Of a stretch of 64,000 nt of DNA, positions 49,308-57,937 are shown in pieces (position 1 is the stretch's first letter; each line of letters opens with the position of its first letter). The stretch is from Massilia niastensis DSM 21313 (GTDB lineage Bacteria; Pseudomonadota; Gammaproteobacteria; Burkholderiales; Burkholderiaceae_D): NCBI RefSeq assembly GCF_000382345.1, contig NZ_KB908078.1, positions 162,724 to 226,723 of the forward strand, read 5' to 3'. Position numbers and translations under genes: made by a program. The notes beneath the pieces were generated by a model. It worked only from the letters and a program-made list of their open reading frames with translations, searched no databases and had not been told where the DNA came from.

Positions 49308-49382
49308 GGATATCCATCCAGTCTGTCGCGAGCGTGCCGGTGACGGACAACCGTCATGGGTATTACCCGACCATTCCGGTAC

Positions 49383-49619
49383 AATGGACGGCATTACAAG
49401 ATTGATAAGAGTGCCGTGGCCGTCCATTCCCCGTAAGGCAACTCGAAAAACCGTAGCGAGCGGCAGCAATGTTGGCCGGGAAGCGCAGCTGTACGAGAGT
49501 ACGGCGAGCATCGCAGGCATCGGCGGGCGCGCCGGCATTGCAAACGCGCAGCAGGTTTTTCGAGGTGCCTGTAACGGAAGCGGGGTTAATTCCACGTAGT
49601 GCACCGAAAGAAAACATTA
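49383..49619 (+). ncRNA. Structured leader of the WecA-like gene, candidate cis-regulatory RNA
   Basis: The 312-base gap after rfbD holds no gene but is rich in pairing. Hairpin 1: AATGGACGGC (49383-49392) with GCCGTCCATT (49419-49428). Main stem: CCGT-a-AGGCA-a-CTCGAAAAACC (49431-49452) with GGTTTTTCGAG-g-TGCCT-gta-ACGG (49554-49577), 20 pairs in all. Inside lie GCAAT-gttg-GCCGG (49466-49479) with CCGGCATTGC (49532-49541), and a GCTGTAC hairpin closed by a GAGA tetraloop (49488-49505). A TACAAT box at 49380-49385 could be the -10. It matches no riboswitch consensus I know, including c-di-GMP-I; function is inference. Confidence 0.5.
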
Positions 49620-50720
49620 ATGGTCTCATTTTTCGTGAGTTTCCTGTCCTGCGCGATACTGACGCTGCTGGTGATTAAGTTCGCCAAAAAGCACGATGCC
49701 GCGCTGGACAGCGATTACGACGCCGTCCAGAAAGTGCATTCGCATGAAGTGGCGCGGATCGGCGGGGTGCCGATCTTTCTCGCCGTGGCATTCAGTTCAA
49801 TTGTTTCCGCGCTGCGCGAACCGGCAATGGCGACATGGCTGATGGCGCTGATCGCTTGCAGCGCCATTGCGCTGGCCGGTGGAATTGCCGAGGACTATAC
49901 CGGAAAGGTGGCGCCCTCGCGCCGGCTATTGCTGACGATGTTCGCCGCGCTGCTCGCCTGCCTGCTGCTCGATGCGCGCCTGGAACGTGTCGATTTCCCC
50001 TGGGGCGTGCTGGTGCTGCAGGCGGCCTGGATCGTATTGCCGCTGACGGTGGTGGCGGTGGCGGGAATTGCCAATGCCTTCAATATCATCGACGGATTCA
50101 ATGGCCTGGCCAGCGTGGTCGGCATCTGCATGCTGCTGTCGCTGGCTTATGTCGCGCTCCAGGTGGGCGATATGTTCATCCTGGTCATGGCGATGATCGT
50201 GGCCGGCGCCACCGCCGGTTTCCTGATCTGGAATTATCCGGTCGGGCTGATTTTCCTGGGCGATGGCGGCGCCTATCTGATCGGATTCCTGCTGGGAGAA
50301 CTGACCCTGCTGCTGGTGATGCGCAATCCCGGCGTCTCCACCTGGTATGCCGCATTACTGCTGATTTACCCGGCCTTCGAAACGATATTCTCGGCTTACC
50401 GCAGAATGTTCGTACGCGGTAAGTCGCCCGCCATGCCGGATGGGATACACCTGCACAGCCTGATTTTCCGGCGCGTGGTGCAATGGACGGTCGGACCGCG
50501 CGAAGCACGGGCTCTGATGAAACGCAATGCGCGCACCTCGCCTTATTTATGGCTGTTTTCATTGATGGCGGTGATACCGGCCACCGTGTTCTGGAAGAAT
50601 ACGGGCGTGCTGATGCTCTTCTGTTTGTTGTTTATCATCAGTTACCTGTGGTTGTATGTGCGTATCGTTCGATTCAAGTCCCCGCGCTGGCTTTTTTTTA
50701 AAAGAAGAGGACGGAAATAA
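49620..50720 (+). CDS. WecA/MraY-type undecaprenyl-phosphate sugar-1-phosphate transferase
   Basis: Polytopic membrane enzyme of about 366 residues that would load a sugar phosphate (often GlcNAc-1-P) on undecaprenyl phosphate to start a surface polysaccharide. Family motifs are HSHEVARIGGVPIF, the Asp-rich NAFNIIDGFNGLASV and FLGDGGAYLIGF. About ten hydrophobic helices are visible. ATG 49620 is preferred; GTG 49599 is an alternative. The gene is visibly richer in A/T at third positions than its neighbours, which suggests later acquisition. It follows the rhamnose genes. Confidence 0.87.
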   Translation: MVSFFVSFLSCAILTLLVIKFAKKHDAALDSDYDAVQKVHSHEVARIGGVPIFLAVAFSSIVSALREPAMATWLMALIACSAIALAGGIAEDYTGKVAPSRRLLLTMFAALLACLLLDARLERVDFPWGVLVLQAAWIVLPLTVVAVAGIANAFNIIDGFNGLASVVGICMLLSLAYVALQVGDMFILVMAMIVAGATAGFLIWNYPVGLIFLGDGGAYLIGFLLGELTLLLVMRNPGVSTWYAALLLIYPAFETIFSAYRRMFVRGKSPAMPDGIHLHSLIFRRVVQWTVGPREARALMKRNARTSPYLWLFSLMAVIPATVFWKNTGVLMLFCLLFIISYLWLYVRIVRFKSPRWLFFKRRGRK

Positions 50721-50740
50721 TTAATTAATGTTAGTATAAT
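50712..50740 (+). promoter_or_regulatory. Likely promoter of the H-NS-like gene
   Basis: A perfect TATAAT (50735-50740) lies in an A/T-rich stretch about 90 bases before the gene; the -35 region (CGGAAA near 50712) is weak. Curved AT-rich DNA here would suit autoregulation by an H-NS protein. Confidence 0.45.
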
Positions 50741-50830
50741 GCGACATTTGGTGAGAATTCATGCGATGAAAAATCGATAATGATTTTTTGGCCAGACCTG
50801 TTTCCAATCTTGACGAACGAGGGAATGATG

Positions 50831-51145
50831 ATGGATCTGTCGAATTTATCCGTAGGCGATTTGCGCAACCTGCAGGAGCAAATCAAGCAGGAGATGAAAA
50901 AGCGTGAAGTGCAGGAAGTCCAAAAGGCACGCGAGCAGATCCTGGCGATTGCACAAAGCGTTGGCGTTCCCCTGAAAGACCTGATCGCCACGCCTGCGCG
51001 CGGCTCCGGCAAAGGCACCACGGTCGCCGTGCGTTACCGCCATCCGGACAACGCATCGCAGCAATGGACCGGCCGCGGCCGCCAGCCGAAATGGGTCAAG
51101 GAATGGGTCGAAGGCGGCAAGTCGCTCGACAAACTGCGCGTCTGA
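50831..51145 (+). CDS. H-NS family nucleoid-associated protein
   Basis: Protein of 104 residues with an N-terminal coiled-coil oligomerisation region (DLRNLQEQIKQEMKKREVQEVQKAREQ) and a C-terminal DNA-binding domain with VRYRHPDN and WTGRGRQPKWVKEW, the H-NS motif of Burkholderiales (BpH3-like). Three ATG codons follow each other; GAGGG (50819-50823) is at proper distance only from the third, ATG 50831. H-NS proteins silence AT-rich acquired genes, and the AT-richer WecA-like gene is just upstream. Confidence 0.93.
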   Translation: MDLSNLSVGDLRNLQEQIKQEMKKREVQEVQKAREQILAIAQSVGVPLKDLIATPARGSGKGTTVAVRYRHPDNASQQWTGRGRQPKWVKEWVEGGKSLDKLRV

Positions 51146-51176
51146 TCGCGATCCAGGCCTGGCCTGGTTGATTTTC

Positions 51177-51241
51177 TCCCGGCCATGCGCCGGGAATACA
51201 GGCGGCTCTTCCCGGGACAGTTTCCACGGGGGAGCCGCTTT
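51177..51241 (+). terminator. Tandem hairpins after the H-NS-like gene
   Basis: TCCCGGC-catgc-GCCGGGA (51177-51195) is followed by GCGGCTC (51202-51208) with GAGCCGC (51232-51238), which encloses CCCG/CGGG and ends in three T. The U-tract is short, so termination strength is uncertain. Confidence 0.55.
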
Positions 51242-51347
51242 GCCGTTACAATGGCAGCCATTTTGTCATTACTCCCATTCCTGGCGGTGACGGCGCCCAG
51301 GCAGCCGGTCGTGCACGCGCTCCGCCTCCAGCTCTCCAAGGAAGAAA

Positions 51348-52730
51348 ATGGTTGCTCTCTCTAAAACGATCTTCAAGGCCTATGACATCCGCGGCGTCAT
51401 CGGCAAGACCCTCGACACCGGCATCGCGCGCCATATCGGCCGTGCGTTCGGCGCCGCCGCCCTGGCCAAGGGAGAGCGCAAGGTAGTGATCGGCCGCGAC
51501 GGCCGCCTGTCCGGACCGGAACTGACCGCGGCCCTCAGCGACGGCCTGCGCGACGCCGGCGTCGACGTGATCGATCTCGGCATGGTCGCCACCCCGATGG
51601 TGTACTTCGCCACCAACGTGCTCGACACGCGCTCGGGCATCATGGTCACCGGCAGCCACAATCCGCCGGACTACAACGGCTTCAAGATGGTGCTGGCGGG
51701 CGAAGCGATCCACGGCGAGGCCATCACCGCCCTGCATGACAGCATCGCCGCCCATGACGGCAAGGTCGCCGACCAGCGCGGCGCCTACGGCACCCACGAC
51801 ATCCGCGCCGCCTACATCGAACGCATCGTCGGCGACGTCAAGATCGCGCGCCCGATCAAGATCGCGGTCGACTGCGGCAACGGCGTGGCCGGCGCCTTCG
51901 CGCCGGAGCTGTTCCGCGGCATGGGCTGCGAAGTCATCGAACTGTTCTGCGAGGTGGACGGCCACTTCCCGAACCACCACCCGGACCCGGCGCACCCGGA
52001 AAACCTGGAAGACCTGATCCGCTGCCTGCAGGAGACCGACGCCGAGATCGGCCTGGCCTTCGACGGCGACGGCGACCGCCTCGGCATCGTCACCAAGGAT
52101 GGCCAGATCATCTTCCCGGACCGCCAGATGATGCTGTTCGCAGCCGACGTCCTGTCGCGCAACCCGGGCGCCGAGATCCTGTACGACGTCAAGTGCACCC
52201 GCCACCTCGGCCCGTGGATCGAGCAGCACGGCGGCAAGGCCCTGATGTGGAAGACCGGCCACTCGCTGGTCAAGGCCAAGCTGAAGGAAACCGGCGCCCC
52301 GCTGGGCGGCGAGATGAGCGGCCATATCTTCTTCAAGGACCGCTGGTACGGCTTCGACGACGGCCTGTATTCGGGCGCGCGCATGCTCGAACTGCTGACC
52401 CGCGAACAGGATCCCTCGAGCCTGCTGAACGGCCTGCCGATCGCCTCCAGCACCCCCGAGCTGCACCTGCACCTGCACGAAGGCGAGAACTTCGCGCTGA
52501 TCGACAAGCTGCGCACCGGCGCGAGCTTCCCGGGTTCCGACCGCATCGTCGACATCGACGGCCTGCGCGTCGAATACCCGGATGGCTTCGGCCTGGCCCG
52601 TTCCTCGAACACGACCCCGGTCGTGGTGCTGCGCTTCGAGGCCGAGACGCCGCAGGCGCTCGAACGCATCCAGGGCGAGTTCCGCCGCGTGATCCTGGCC
52701 GCCAAGCCGGACGCCGAGCTCCCGTTCTGA
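51348..52730 (+). CDS. algC: Phosphomannomutase/phosphoglucomutase
   Basis: Alpha-D-phosphohexomutase of 460 residues that interconverts hexose 6- and 1-phosphates for polysaccharide and LPS precursors. It begins with FKAYDIRGVIG, has the phosphoserine loop TGSHNPPDYNGFK, the metal loop FDGDGDRLG and the sugar-binding GEMSGH. A GGAAGAAA ribosome site precedes ATG 51348. Glucose-1-phosphate from it could feed rfbA upstream. Confidence 0.93.
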   Translation: MVALSKTIFKAYDIRGVIGKTLDTGIARHIGRAFGAAALAKGERKVVIGRDGRLSGPELTAALSDGLRDAGVDVIDLGMVATPMVYFATNVLDTRSGIMVTGSHNPPDYNGFKMVLAGEAIHGEAITALHDSIAAHDGKVADQRGAYGTHDIRAAYIERIVGDVKIARPIKIAVDCGNGVAGAFAPELFRGMGCEVIELFCEVDGHFPNHHPDPAHPENLEDLIRCLQETDAEIGLAFDGDGDRLGIVTKDGQIIFPDRQMMLFAADVLSRNPGAEILYDVKCTRHLGPWIEQHGGKALMWKTGHSLVKAKLKETGAPLGGEMSGHIFFKDRWYGFDDGLYSGARMLELLTREQDPSSLLNGLPIASSTPELHLHLHEGENFALIDKLRTGASFPGSDRIVDIDGLRVEYPDGFGLARSSNTTPVVVLRFEAETPQALERIQGEFRRVILAAKPDAELPF

Positions 52731-52741
52731 GAGGACGGCGC

Positions 52742-53722
52742 TTGAAGATCCTGCTGGTACGGGTCTCGTCGCTGGGCGACGTGCTGCACAACCTGCCGAT
52801 GGTGGCCGATATCCTGCGCCGCCATCCGGGCGCGACGATCGACTGGGTGGTGGAAGAGGGCTATGTCAGCCTGGTTCGCCTCAACCCGCACGTACGCAGG
52901 ATCATCCCCTGGGCGCTGCGGCGCTGGCGCAAGGGACTGAACAAGGCCGAGACCCGCGCCGAGATCCGCAACTTCTTCCGCACCCTGCGCGAGGAAGAGT
53001 ACGACTACGTGTTCGACACCCAGGGCCTGCTCAAGACCGGCGTGATCATGGGCGCGGCGCGGGTGCGCAAGGGCGGCAGGAAGGTCGGCCTGGCCAACGG
53101 CAGCGAAGGTTCGGGCTACGAAGGCATCTCGCGCGTCTTCCACACCGACAGCATTCCGCTCGACCCGCGCACCCATGCGGTGGCGCGCGGCCGGCTGGTC
53201 GCGGGCGCGGCCCTCGGCTATGCCGTCGACACCGCGCCGGATTTCGGCCTGCCGGCGCCGCAGGCCGCCGCGCGCCCGTCCTTCCTGCCTCCTGAAGACT
53301 ATGCCGTGTTCTTCCACGGCACCGCGCGCGACGCCAAGAAATGGGCGCGCGCGAACTGGATCGAGACCGGGCGCTTCCTGAGCCCGATGCCGGTGCTGCT
53401 GCCCTGGGGTTCGCCGCAGGAGCTGGCGGAGGCCGAGTCGCTGGCCGCGGCGCTGCCGAATGCGCGCGTGCTGCCGAAGCTGTCGATGATGGACGCGGTC
53501 GCGCTGGCCCAGCACGCGGCGCTGGCGATCGGCGTCGACACCGGCCTGACCCACATCGCGGCGGCCTTCGTGCGCCCGACGGTCGAGATCTATTGCGACT
53601 CGCCGAAATGGAAGACCGAGGGCAACTGGTCCGAACGGATCGTCAACCTGGGCGACCTCGGCGCGCCGCCTTCCGCACCCGAGGTGATCGCGGCCGCGCG
53701 CCGCCTGCTGGGCAGGGCATGA
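52742..53722 (+). CDS. waaC: Lipopolysaccharide heptosyltransferase I
   Basis: GT9 enzyme of 326 residues that adds the first heptose to Kdo2-lipid A. The start KILLVRVSSLGDVLHNLP is diagnostic, and GVDTGLTHIAAAF is the ADP-heptose-binding block. The start codon is TTG 52742 with GAGAGGA just upstream, 11 bases after algC. It overlaps waaA by 4 bases. Confidence 0.95.
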   Translation: MKILLVRVSSLGDVLHNLPMVADILRRHPGATIDWVVEEGYVSLVRLNPHVRRIIPWALRRWRKGLNKAETRAEIRNFFRTLREEEYDYVFDTQGLLKTGVIMGAARVRKGGRKVGLANGSEGSGYEGISRVFHTDSIPLDPRTHAVARGRLVAGAALGYAVDTAPDFGLPAPQAAARPSFLPPEDYAVFFHGTARDAKKWARANWIETGRFLSPMPVLLPWGSPQELAEAESLAAALPNARVLPKLSMMDAVALAQHAALAIGVDTGLTHIAAAFVRPTVEIYCDSPKWKTEGNWSERIVNLGDLGAPPSAPEVIAAARRLLGRA

Positions 53723-55002
53723 AACGTCCGGTGTATTCGGCCCTGTGGTGGCTGGCCATGCCGGCCGTGCTGGGCCGGCTGTGGTGGCGCGGGCGCGCCG
53801 AGCCGGGCTACCGCGAGCACTGGGGCGAGCGCCTGGGACTCGCCGGCGCGGCGCCGGACGCCCACCGCGAGCGCCTGACGATCATGGTGCATGCGGTGTC
53901 GGTCGGCGAGACCCGCGCCGCCGAGCCCCTCATCGAGGCCCTGCTGGCCGGGTATCCCGGCTGCCGCATCCTGCTGACCCACATGACCCCGACCGGCCGC
54001 GCGACCGGCCGCGCCCTGTTCGCGCATCATGGCGAGCGCGTGCTGCAATCCTACCTGCCCTACGATACCGGGACGATGGTGAAGCGCTTCCTGCGCCGCC
54101 ATGCGCCGCGCGCCTGCATCCTGATGGAAACCGAGGTCTGGCCCAACCTGATCGCCGAATGCGCGCAGGCCGGGGTGCCGGTGGTGCTGGCCAATGCGCG
54201 CCTGTCCGAGCGCTCGCTGCGGCGCGGGCGCAGGATGGGCCCCCTGATGGCGGAGGCCGCGCAGGGCATCGCCCTGGTCGCGGCCCAGACCGAGGCCGAC
54301 GCCGCGCGCATCCGTTCGCTGGGCGCGCCGCGTGTCGCCGTGACGGGCTCGATCAAGTTCGACGTGGTGCCGCCCGAGGCGGCGCTGGAGAAGGGCGCCT
54401 GGCTGCGCGCCCGGCTTGGCGCGCGGCCGGTATTCCTGTGCGCCAGCACGCGCGAAGGCGAGGAGGAGCCGATCCTGGACGCCTGGATGCGCCAGGCCGG
54501 CAAGCCGGCGGGCGCGCTGCTGGCGATCGTGCCGCGCCATCCGCAGCGCTTCGAGGAGGTCGCGAAGCTGGTCGAGTCGCGCGGCCTGGCGCTGCGGCGC
54601 CGCTCGCAGCTCGAACAGGGCGTGGGCGTGGACGAGGCCGAGGTGCTGCTGGGCGACTCGATGGGCGAGATGTTCGCCTATTACGCGGCCTGCGACTGCG
54701 CCTTCATCGGCGGCAGCCTGATGCCGCTGGGCGGCCAGAACCTGATCGAAGCCTGCGCGCTGGGCAAGCCGGTGCTGGTGGGCGAGCACACCTTCAACTT
54801 CCTGGACGCGACCGCGGAAGCGGTGGCGGATGGGGCCGCGCTGCGGGTGGCGGACGCCGACGCCCTGCTGGCCGAGGCCATGCGCCTGCTCGGCGACGCC
54901 GCGGCGCGCGCGGCGATGGGGGAACGGGCGCTGGCCTTCGCTGGACGGCACCGGGGAGCGACCCTGCGCACTGTTGAACTCTTGCGACAGATTATCGGGT
55001 AG
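53719..55002 (+). CDS. waaA: 3-deoxy-D-manno-octulosonic acid (Kdo) transferase
   Basis: Kdo transferase of 427 residues acting on lipid IVA at the inner membrane. The N-terminal hydrophobic anchor is followed by GYREHWGERLG, the catalytic-Glu region HAVSVGETRAAEPLI, ILMETEVWPNL and the C-terminal GGSLMPLGGQNLIEACALG. It overlaps waaC by 4 bases (ATGA), so LPS core steps are cotranslated. Confidence 0.96.
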   Translation: MKRPVYSALWWLAMPAVLGRLWWRGRAEPGYREHWGERLGLAGAAPDAHRERLTIMVHAVSVGETRAAEPLIEALLAGYPGCRILLTHMTPTGRATGRALFAHHGERVLQSYLPYDTGTMVKRFLRRHAPRACILMETEVWPNLIAECAQAGVPVVLANARLSERSLRRGRRMGPLMAEAAQGIALVAAQTEADAARIRSLGAPRVAVTGSIKFDVVPPEAALEKGAWLRARLGARPVFLCASTREGEEEPILDAWMRQAGKPAGALLAIVPRHPQRFEEVAKLVESRGLALRRRSQLEQGVGVDEAEVLLGDSMGEMFAYYAACDCAFIGGSLMPLGGQNLIEACALGKPVLVGEHTFNFLDATAEAVADGAALRVADADALLAEAMRLLGDAAARAAMGERALAFAGRHRGATLRTVELLRQIIG

Positions 55003-55054
55003 GTTTTGTTACCATTCCGAACTGAGCTCGGACCAAAACAAAAGGGGATGCGCC

Positions 55055-55609
55055 ATGTTGTCGTTTAAACACCCGAGACCGGCCAGCAACGGAAAGCCCG
55101 CCACTGTGTTGGTTCGCCAACACGCGGACGAGGTGATGGACACACCCGTGAATGCTGGGCCACCGGAGAAGATCTCGATTCCGCCGCTGGTGGCGGGGTT
55201 GTTCCCGCCAGACGAGTTGCACTTCTTTGTCCGCTATTCGCTGCCCGAGTACGTCAGCTTCATGTGGCAGCACGGCGGCTTCCTGATCCGCCGCCGGCGT
55301 ATCCGCTGGCCGGCCAACCTGTTCCTGCGCATCAAGAGCACCGTGAGCGCGGCGCTGAACTTCCTGCTGATGGGGCGCGGCCGGCGCACCTATGAATTCA
55401 CCATCGACGAGCACGGCATCGTGCGCACCAGCGGGGGCGTGACCCTGATCGACTGGGAAGACGTGAGCGCGGTGCGCACGTATTCGCGGGGGTTCATGAT
55501 GATCCTCAAGCGCGGGACCTTGCCGATTCCGTATCGCTGCCTGTCGGCGGGACAGGTGACCGCGATGCAGAATCTGGCGGCGGCGCGGCATGAATTGAGC
55601 ATGCGCTGA
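55055..55609 (+). CDS. YcxB-like family protein
   Basis: Protein of 184 residues. After a 70-residue unremarkable N-terminus there is a basic hydrophobic region (LFLRIKSTVSAALNFLLMGRG) and a C-terminal YcxB-like domain (GIVRTSGGVTLIDWEDVSAVRTYSRG) with the typical DWEDVS motif. AAAGGGGA precedes ATG 55055. Function is unknown; it lies 52 bases after waaA and may be cotranscribed. Confidence 0.8.
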   Translation: MLSFKHPRPASNGKPATVLVRQHADEVMDTPVNAGPPEKISIPPLVAGLFPPDELHFFVRYSLPEYVSFMWQHGGFLIRRRRIRWPANLFLRIKSTVSAALNFLLMGRGRRTYEFTIDEHGIVRTSGGVTLIDWEDVSAVRTYSRGFMMILKRGTLPIPYRCLSAGQVTAMQNLAAARHELSMR

Positions 55610-55657
55610 CGGCGGTCCCACCCTCGCCAGGAAGCGGATCGGGCAGCCGATCCGCCA

Positions 55658-56560
55658 TCACTCCTCGAACAACACCGGCATCTCATGCGACTGCCTGCGC
55701 AGCGCCAGCCTTGCCCCGTCATAATCCGGATACACCTCGCCCACGGCCGCCCAGAACGCCGGGCTGTGGTTCATCTCGCGCAGGTGCGCCAGTTCGTGCG
55801 CCACCACGTAGTCCACCAGCGGCAGCGGATAGTGGATCAGGCGCCAGTTCAGGCGGATATTCCCCTGCACCGTGCACGAGCCCCAGCGCGACCCCGCCGA
55901 CGACAGCATGAACGCGCTGTAGTTCACCCCAAGACGGGGTGCGTAATGGTCCAGGCGCTCGGCGAACAGGCGCTTGGCCTCGGCCTGGAACCACAGCTTG
56001 ATGCGCTCCTTCAGCTGCCATTCCGACAGCCCCGGCACCACGCCGATCCACAGCTCGCGCTCGGCCGGGTCGTACTGGCAGTGGCTGCGCGCGGCTTCTT
56101 CCAGGCGCAAGGTGATCTCGCCGCCCAGGTAGGGCAGGCGCGCGCCTTCCTTCCATTCGATCGGCTGGCGCTGCTGGCGCTGGACGCGCCGCTCGCCGCG
56201 TTCGGCCAGCTTGGTCAAGATCCAGCGCTGCTTGGCGCGGATCGCGTTGTCGATGTCGACCTGCGTCACGCGGCGCGGCGCCGTCACGCGCAGGCCGTCG
56301 TCGTCGATCATGAAGCCGATCGAGCGGCGCGACGAATGGCGCAGCGCGTAGTCCACCGTATGGTGGCCCAGCACGATGCGCTTGAGGGGAGGGTCGTTCG
56401 GGCCGACGGGCGGCGAGGGAAGAATGAGGCGAGGCGGCGCCGGAGGCGCCTTGAACAGAGGCTGTGCGGGCGGCGTCGGCCTGTCGGAAGGCTTCAGCGC
56501 CGCAAAGAATTCCTGTGCAAACAGTTCAAGCTGGTCGCCGTCGATCTTGGAAGCGGTCAT
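55658..56560 (-). CDS. YgjP-type zinc metallopeptidase (DUF45/M48-like)
   Basis: Protein of 300 residues. The zinc motif HELAH is in YVVAHELAHLREMNH, with a third His downstream, preceded by the family signature GSRWGSCTVQGNIRLNWRL. The N-terminal 70 residues are Pro-rich and not conserved-looking. ATG 56560 is taken as start. It closes the minus-strand run from corC. Substrates of this family are not well defined. Confidence 0.9.
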   Translation of the reverse strand: MTASKIDGDQLELFAQEFFAALKPSDRPTPPAQPLFKAPPAPPRLILPSPPVGPNDPPLKRIVLGHHTVDYALRHSSRRSIGFMIDDDGLRVTAPRRVTQVDIDNAIRAKQRWILTKLAERGERRVQRQQRQPIEWKEGARLPYLGGEITLRLEEAARSHCQYDPAERELWIGVVPGLSEWQLKERIKLWFQAEAKRLFAERLDHYAPRLGVNYSAFMLSSAGSRWGSCTVQGNIRLNWRLIHYPLPLVDYVVAHELAHLREMNHSPAFWAAVGEVYPDYDGARLALRRQSHEMPVLFEE

Positions 56561-56604
56561 GGTCTGCTGCGGTTTCGAGTTCCTGATCTGGGCGCTGACA
56601 TCGC

Positions 56605-57345
56605 TTAGCCACCTCTGTAGACGTGGGGCGAAATGACGCGCATTTCGGATTCTATCCAATTTTCGACCTCTTGCATCAGGCTGTCGGGAGTATGGTTTTC
56701 CGGCGAAATCGGCTTGCCGATCGAGACCGTGATCAGGCCCGGGCGCTTGATGAACGAGTTCTTCGGCCAGCATTCGCCCGAGTTCAGCGCGATCGGCACG
56801 ACCACCGTCTGGGTTTCCACAGCGAGGCGCGTGCCGCCGCTCTTGTACTTTCCCTTCTGGCCGACCGGAATGCGCGTCCCTTCAGGGAACATGATAATCC
56901 ATTGGCCGTCCGCGAGTCGACGACGGCCGTGTTTTACCACCTGGGCGAACGCGTTCTTGCCCTGCTTGCGGTCGATCGGGATCATGCGCAGCAGCGCCAT
57001 GCCCCAGCCGAAGAAGGGGATGTACAGGATTTCCTTCTTGAAGACGTACACCAGGGGACGCGTCAGGTTCGGCAGCAGGAAGATCGTCTCCCATGCCGAC
57101 TGGTGCTTCGACAGGACGATGGCGGGGCTGTCGGGCAGGTTCTCGTAGCCCTTGAACTGGTAGCGGATGCCGCAAATGACCTTGGCGCACCAGATGACGA
57201 AGATGTTCCAGCGCGAGGTGATCCAGAAGCGCTTGTTGTACGGCAGCGGCGCGGCGAGGAAGCAGACGCAGGCCCACACCACGGTGGCCACGATCATGAG
57301 GATCTTGAAAAGCAGGGAACGCAGGAACAGACTGAAATTGTACAA
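56605..57345 (-). CDS. plsC: 1-acyl-sn-glycerol-3-phosphate acyltransferase, HX4E variant
   Basis: Second acyltransferase of the window, 246 residues, with an N-terminal membrane segment (ILMIVATVVWACVCFLA). The usual HX4D catalytic motif is replaced by H-Q-S-A-W-E in SKHQSAWETIF; FPEGTRIP is intact. This variant is, as far as I recall, common in betaproteobacterial homologues at this locus. The start is TTG 57345 with GGAG at good spacing. It follows gmhB by 22 bases. Confidence 0.9.
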   Translation of the reverse strand: MYNFSLFLRSLLFKILMIVATVVWACVCFLAAPLPYNKRFWITSRWNIFVIWCAKVICGIRYQFKGYENLPDSPAIVLSKHQSAWETIFLLPNLTRPLVYVFKKEILYIPFFGWGMALLRMIPIDRKQGKNAFAQVVKHGRRRLADGQWIIMFPEGTRIPVGQKGKYKSGGTRLAVETQTVVVPIALNSGECWPKNSFIKRPGLITVSIGKPISPENHTPDSLMQEVENWIESEMRVISPHVYRGG

Positions 57346-57367
57346 AGGGTCTCCGGGAGCGGTCGTT

Positions 57368-57928
57368 CTAGGTGGTCTGGCCGGTGGAGGCGCCCGTCTT
57401 GAGCAGGGCGCTTACCATCGCCGCAAGGTCGGGGAATACCTGGGTGCCGGGAGGCAGGCCCCCGGTCGCATTGGTCTTCTCGCCCTTCCCGGTCAGGACC
57501 AGGTAGGGCACGCAGCCGCAGATGAAGCCGGCCTGCAGGTCGCGCAGCGAGTCGCCCACGGTGGGCGCGCCTTTCAGGCTGATCTTGAAGCGCTTCGAGA
57601 TTTCCTCGAACATGCCGGCCTTCGGCTTGCGGCAGTCGCAGTTGTCGATCGCCGCGTGCGGGCAGAAGAAGATGGCGTCGATGTCCGCGCCCACCAGCTG
57701 GGCGGCTGCGTGCATCTTCTGGTGGATCGCGTTCAGGGTCGTGATGTCGAACAGTTCGCGCGCGATGCCCGACTGGTTCGTGGCGATCACGACCCGGTAG
57801 CCCGCCTGGTTCAGGCGGGCGATCGCTTCCAGCGAGCCGGGGATCGGGACCCACTCCTGCGGCGACTTGATGAAGTCGGGCGAGTCGTGGTTGATGACCC
57901 CGTCCCGGTCGAGGATGATGAGCTTCAT
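57368..57928 (-). CDS. gmhB: D-glycero-beta-D-manno-heptose 1,7-bisphosphate 7-phosphatase
   Basis: HAD phosphatase of 186 residues in ADP-heptose synthesis, providing donor for WaaC. The nucleophile is in ILDRDGVINHDS, and the zinc-binding set C-P-H...C-D-C is in FFCPHAAIDNCDCRKPK. It starts 9 bases after the glyS stop. Confidence 0.96.
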   Translation of the reverse strand: MKLIILDRDGVINHDSPDFIKSPQEWVPIPGSLEAIARLNQAGYRVVIATNQSGIARELFDITTLNAIHQKMHAAAQLVGADIDAIFFCPHAAIDNCDCRKPKAGMFEEISKRFKISLKGAPTVGDSLRDLQAGFICGCVPYLVLTGKGEKTNATGGLPPGTQVFPDLAAMVSALLKTGASTGQTT

Positions 57929-57937
57929 GCCTGGTCC

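Noticed and set aside
49431..49577. Leader considered as a c-di-GMP-I riboswitch or RfaH ops/JUMPstart element
   Set aside because: The GGCAAACC and GGACGCAAAGCC core segments of GEMM-I are absent and no full GGCGGTAG element is present; only the structured nature remains as a claim.
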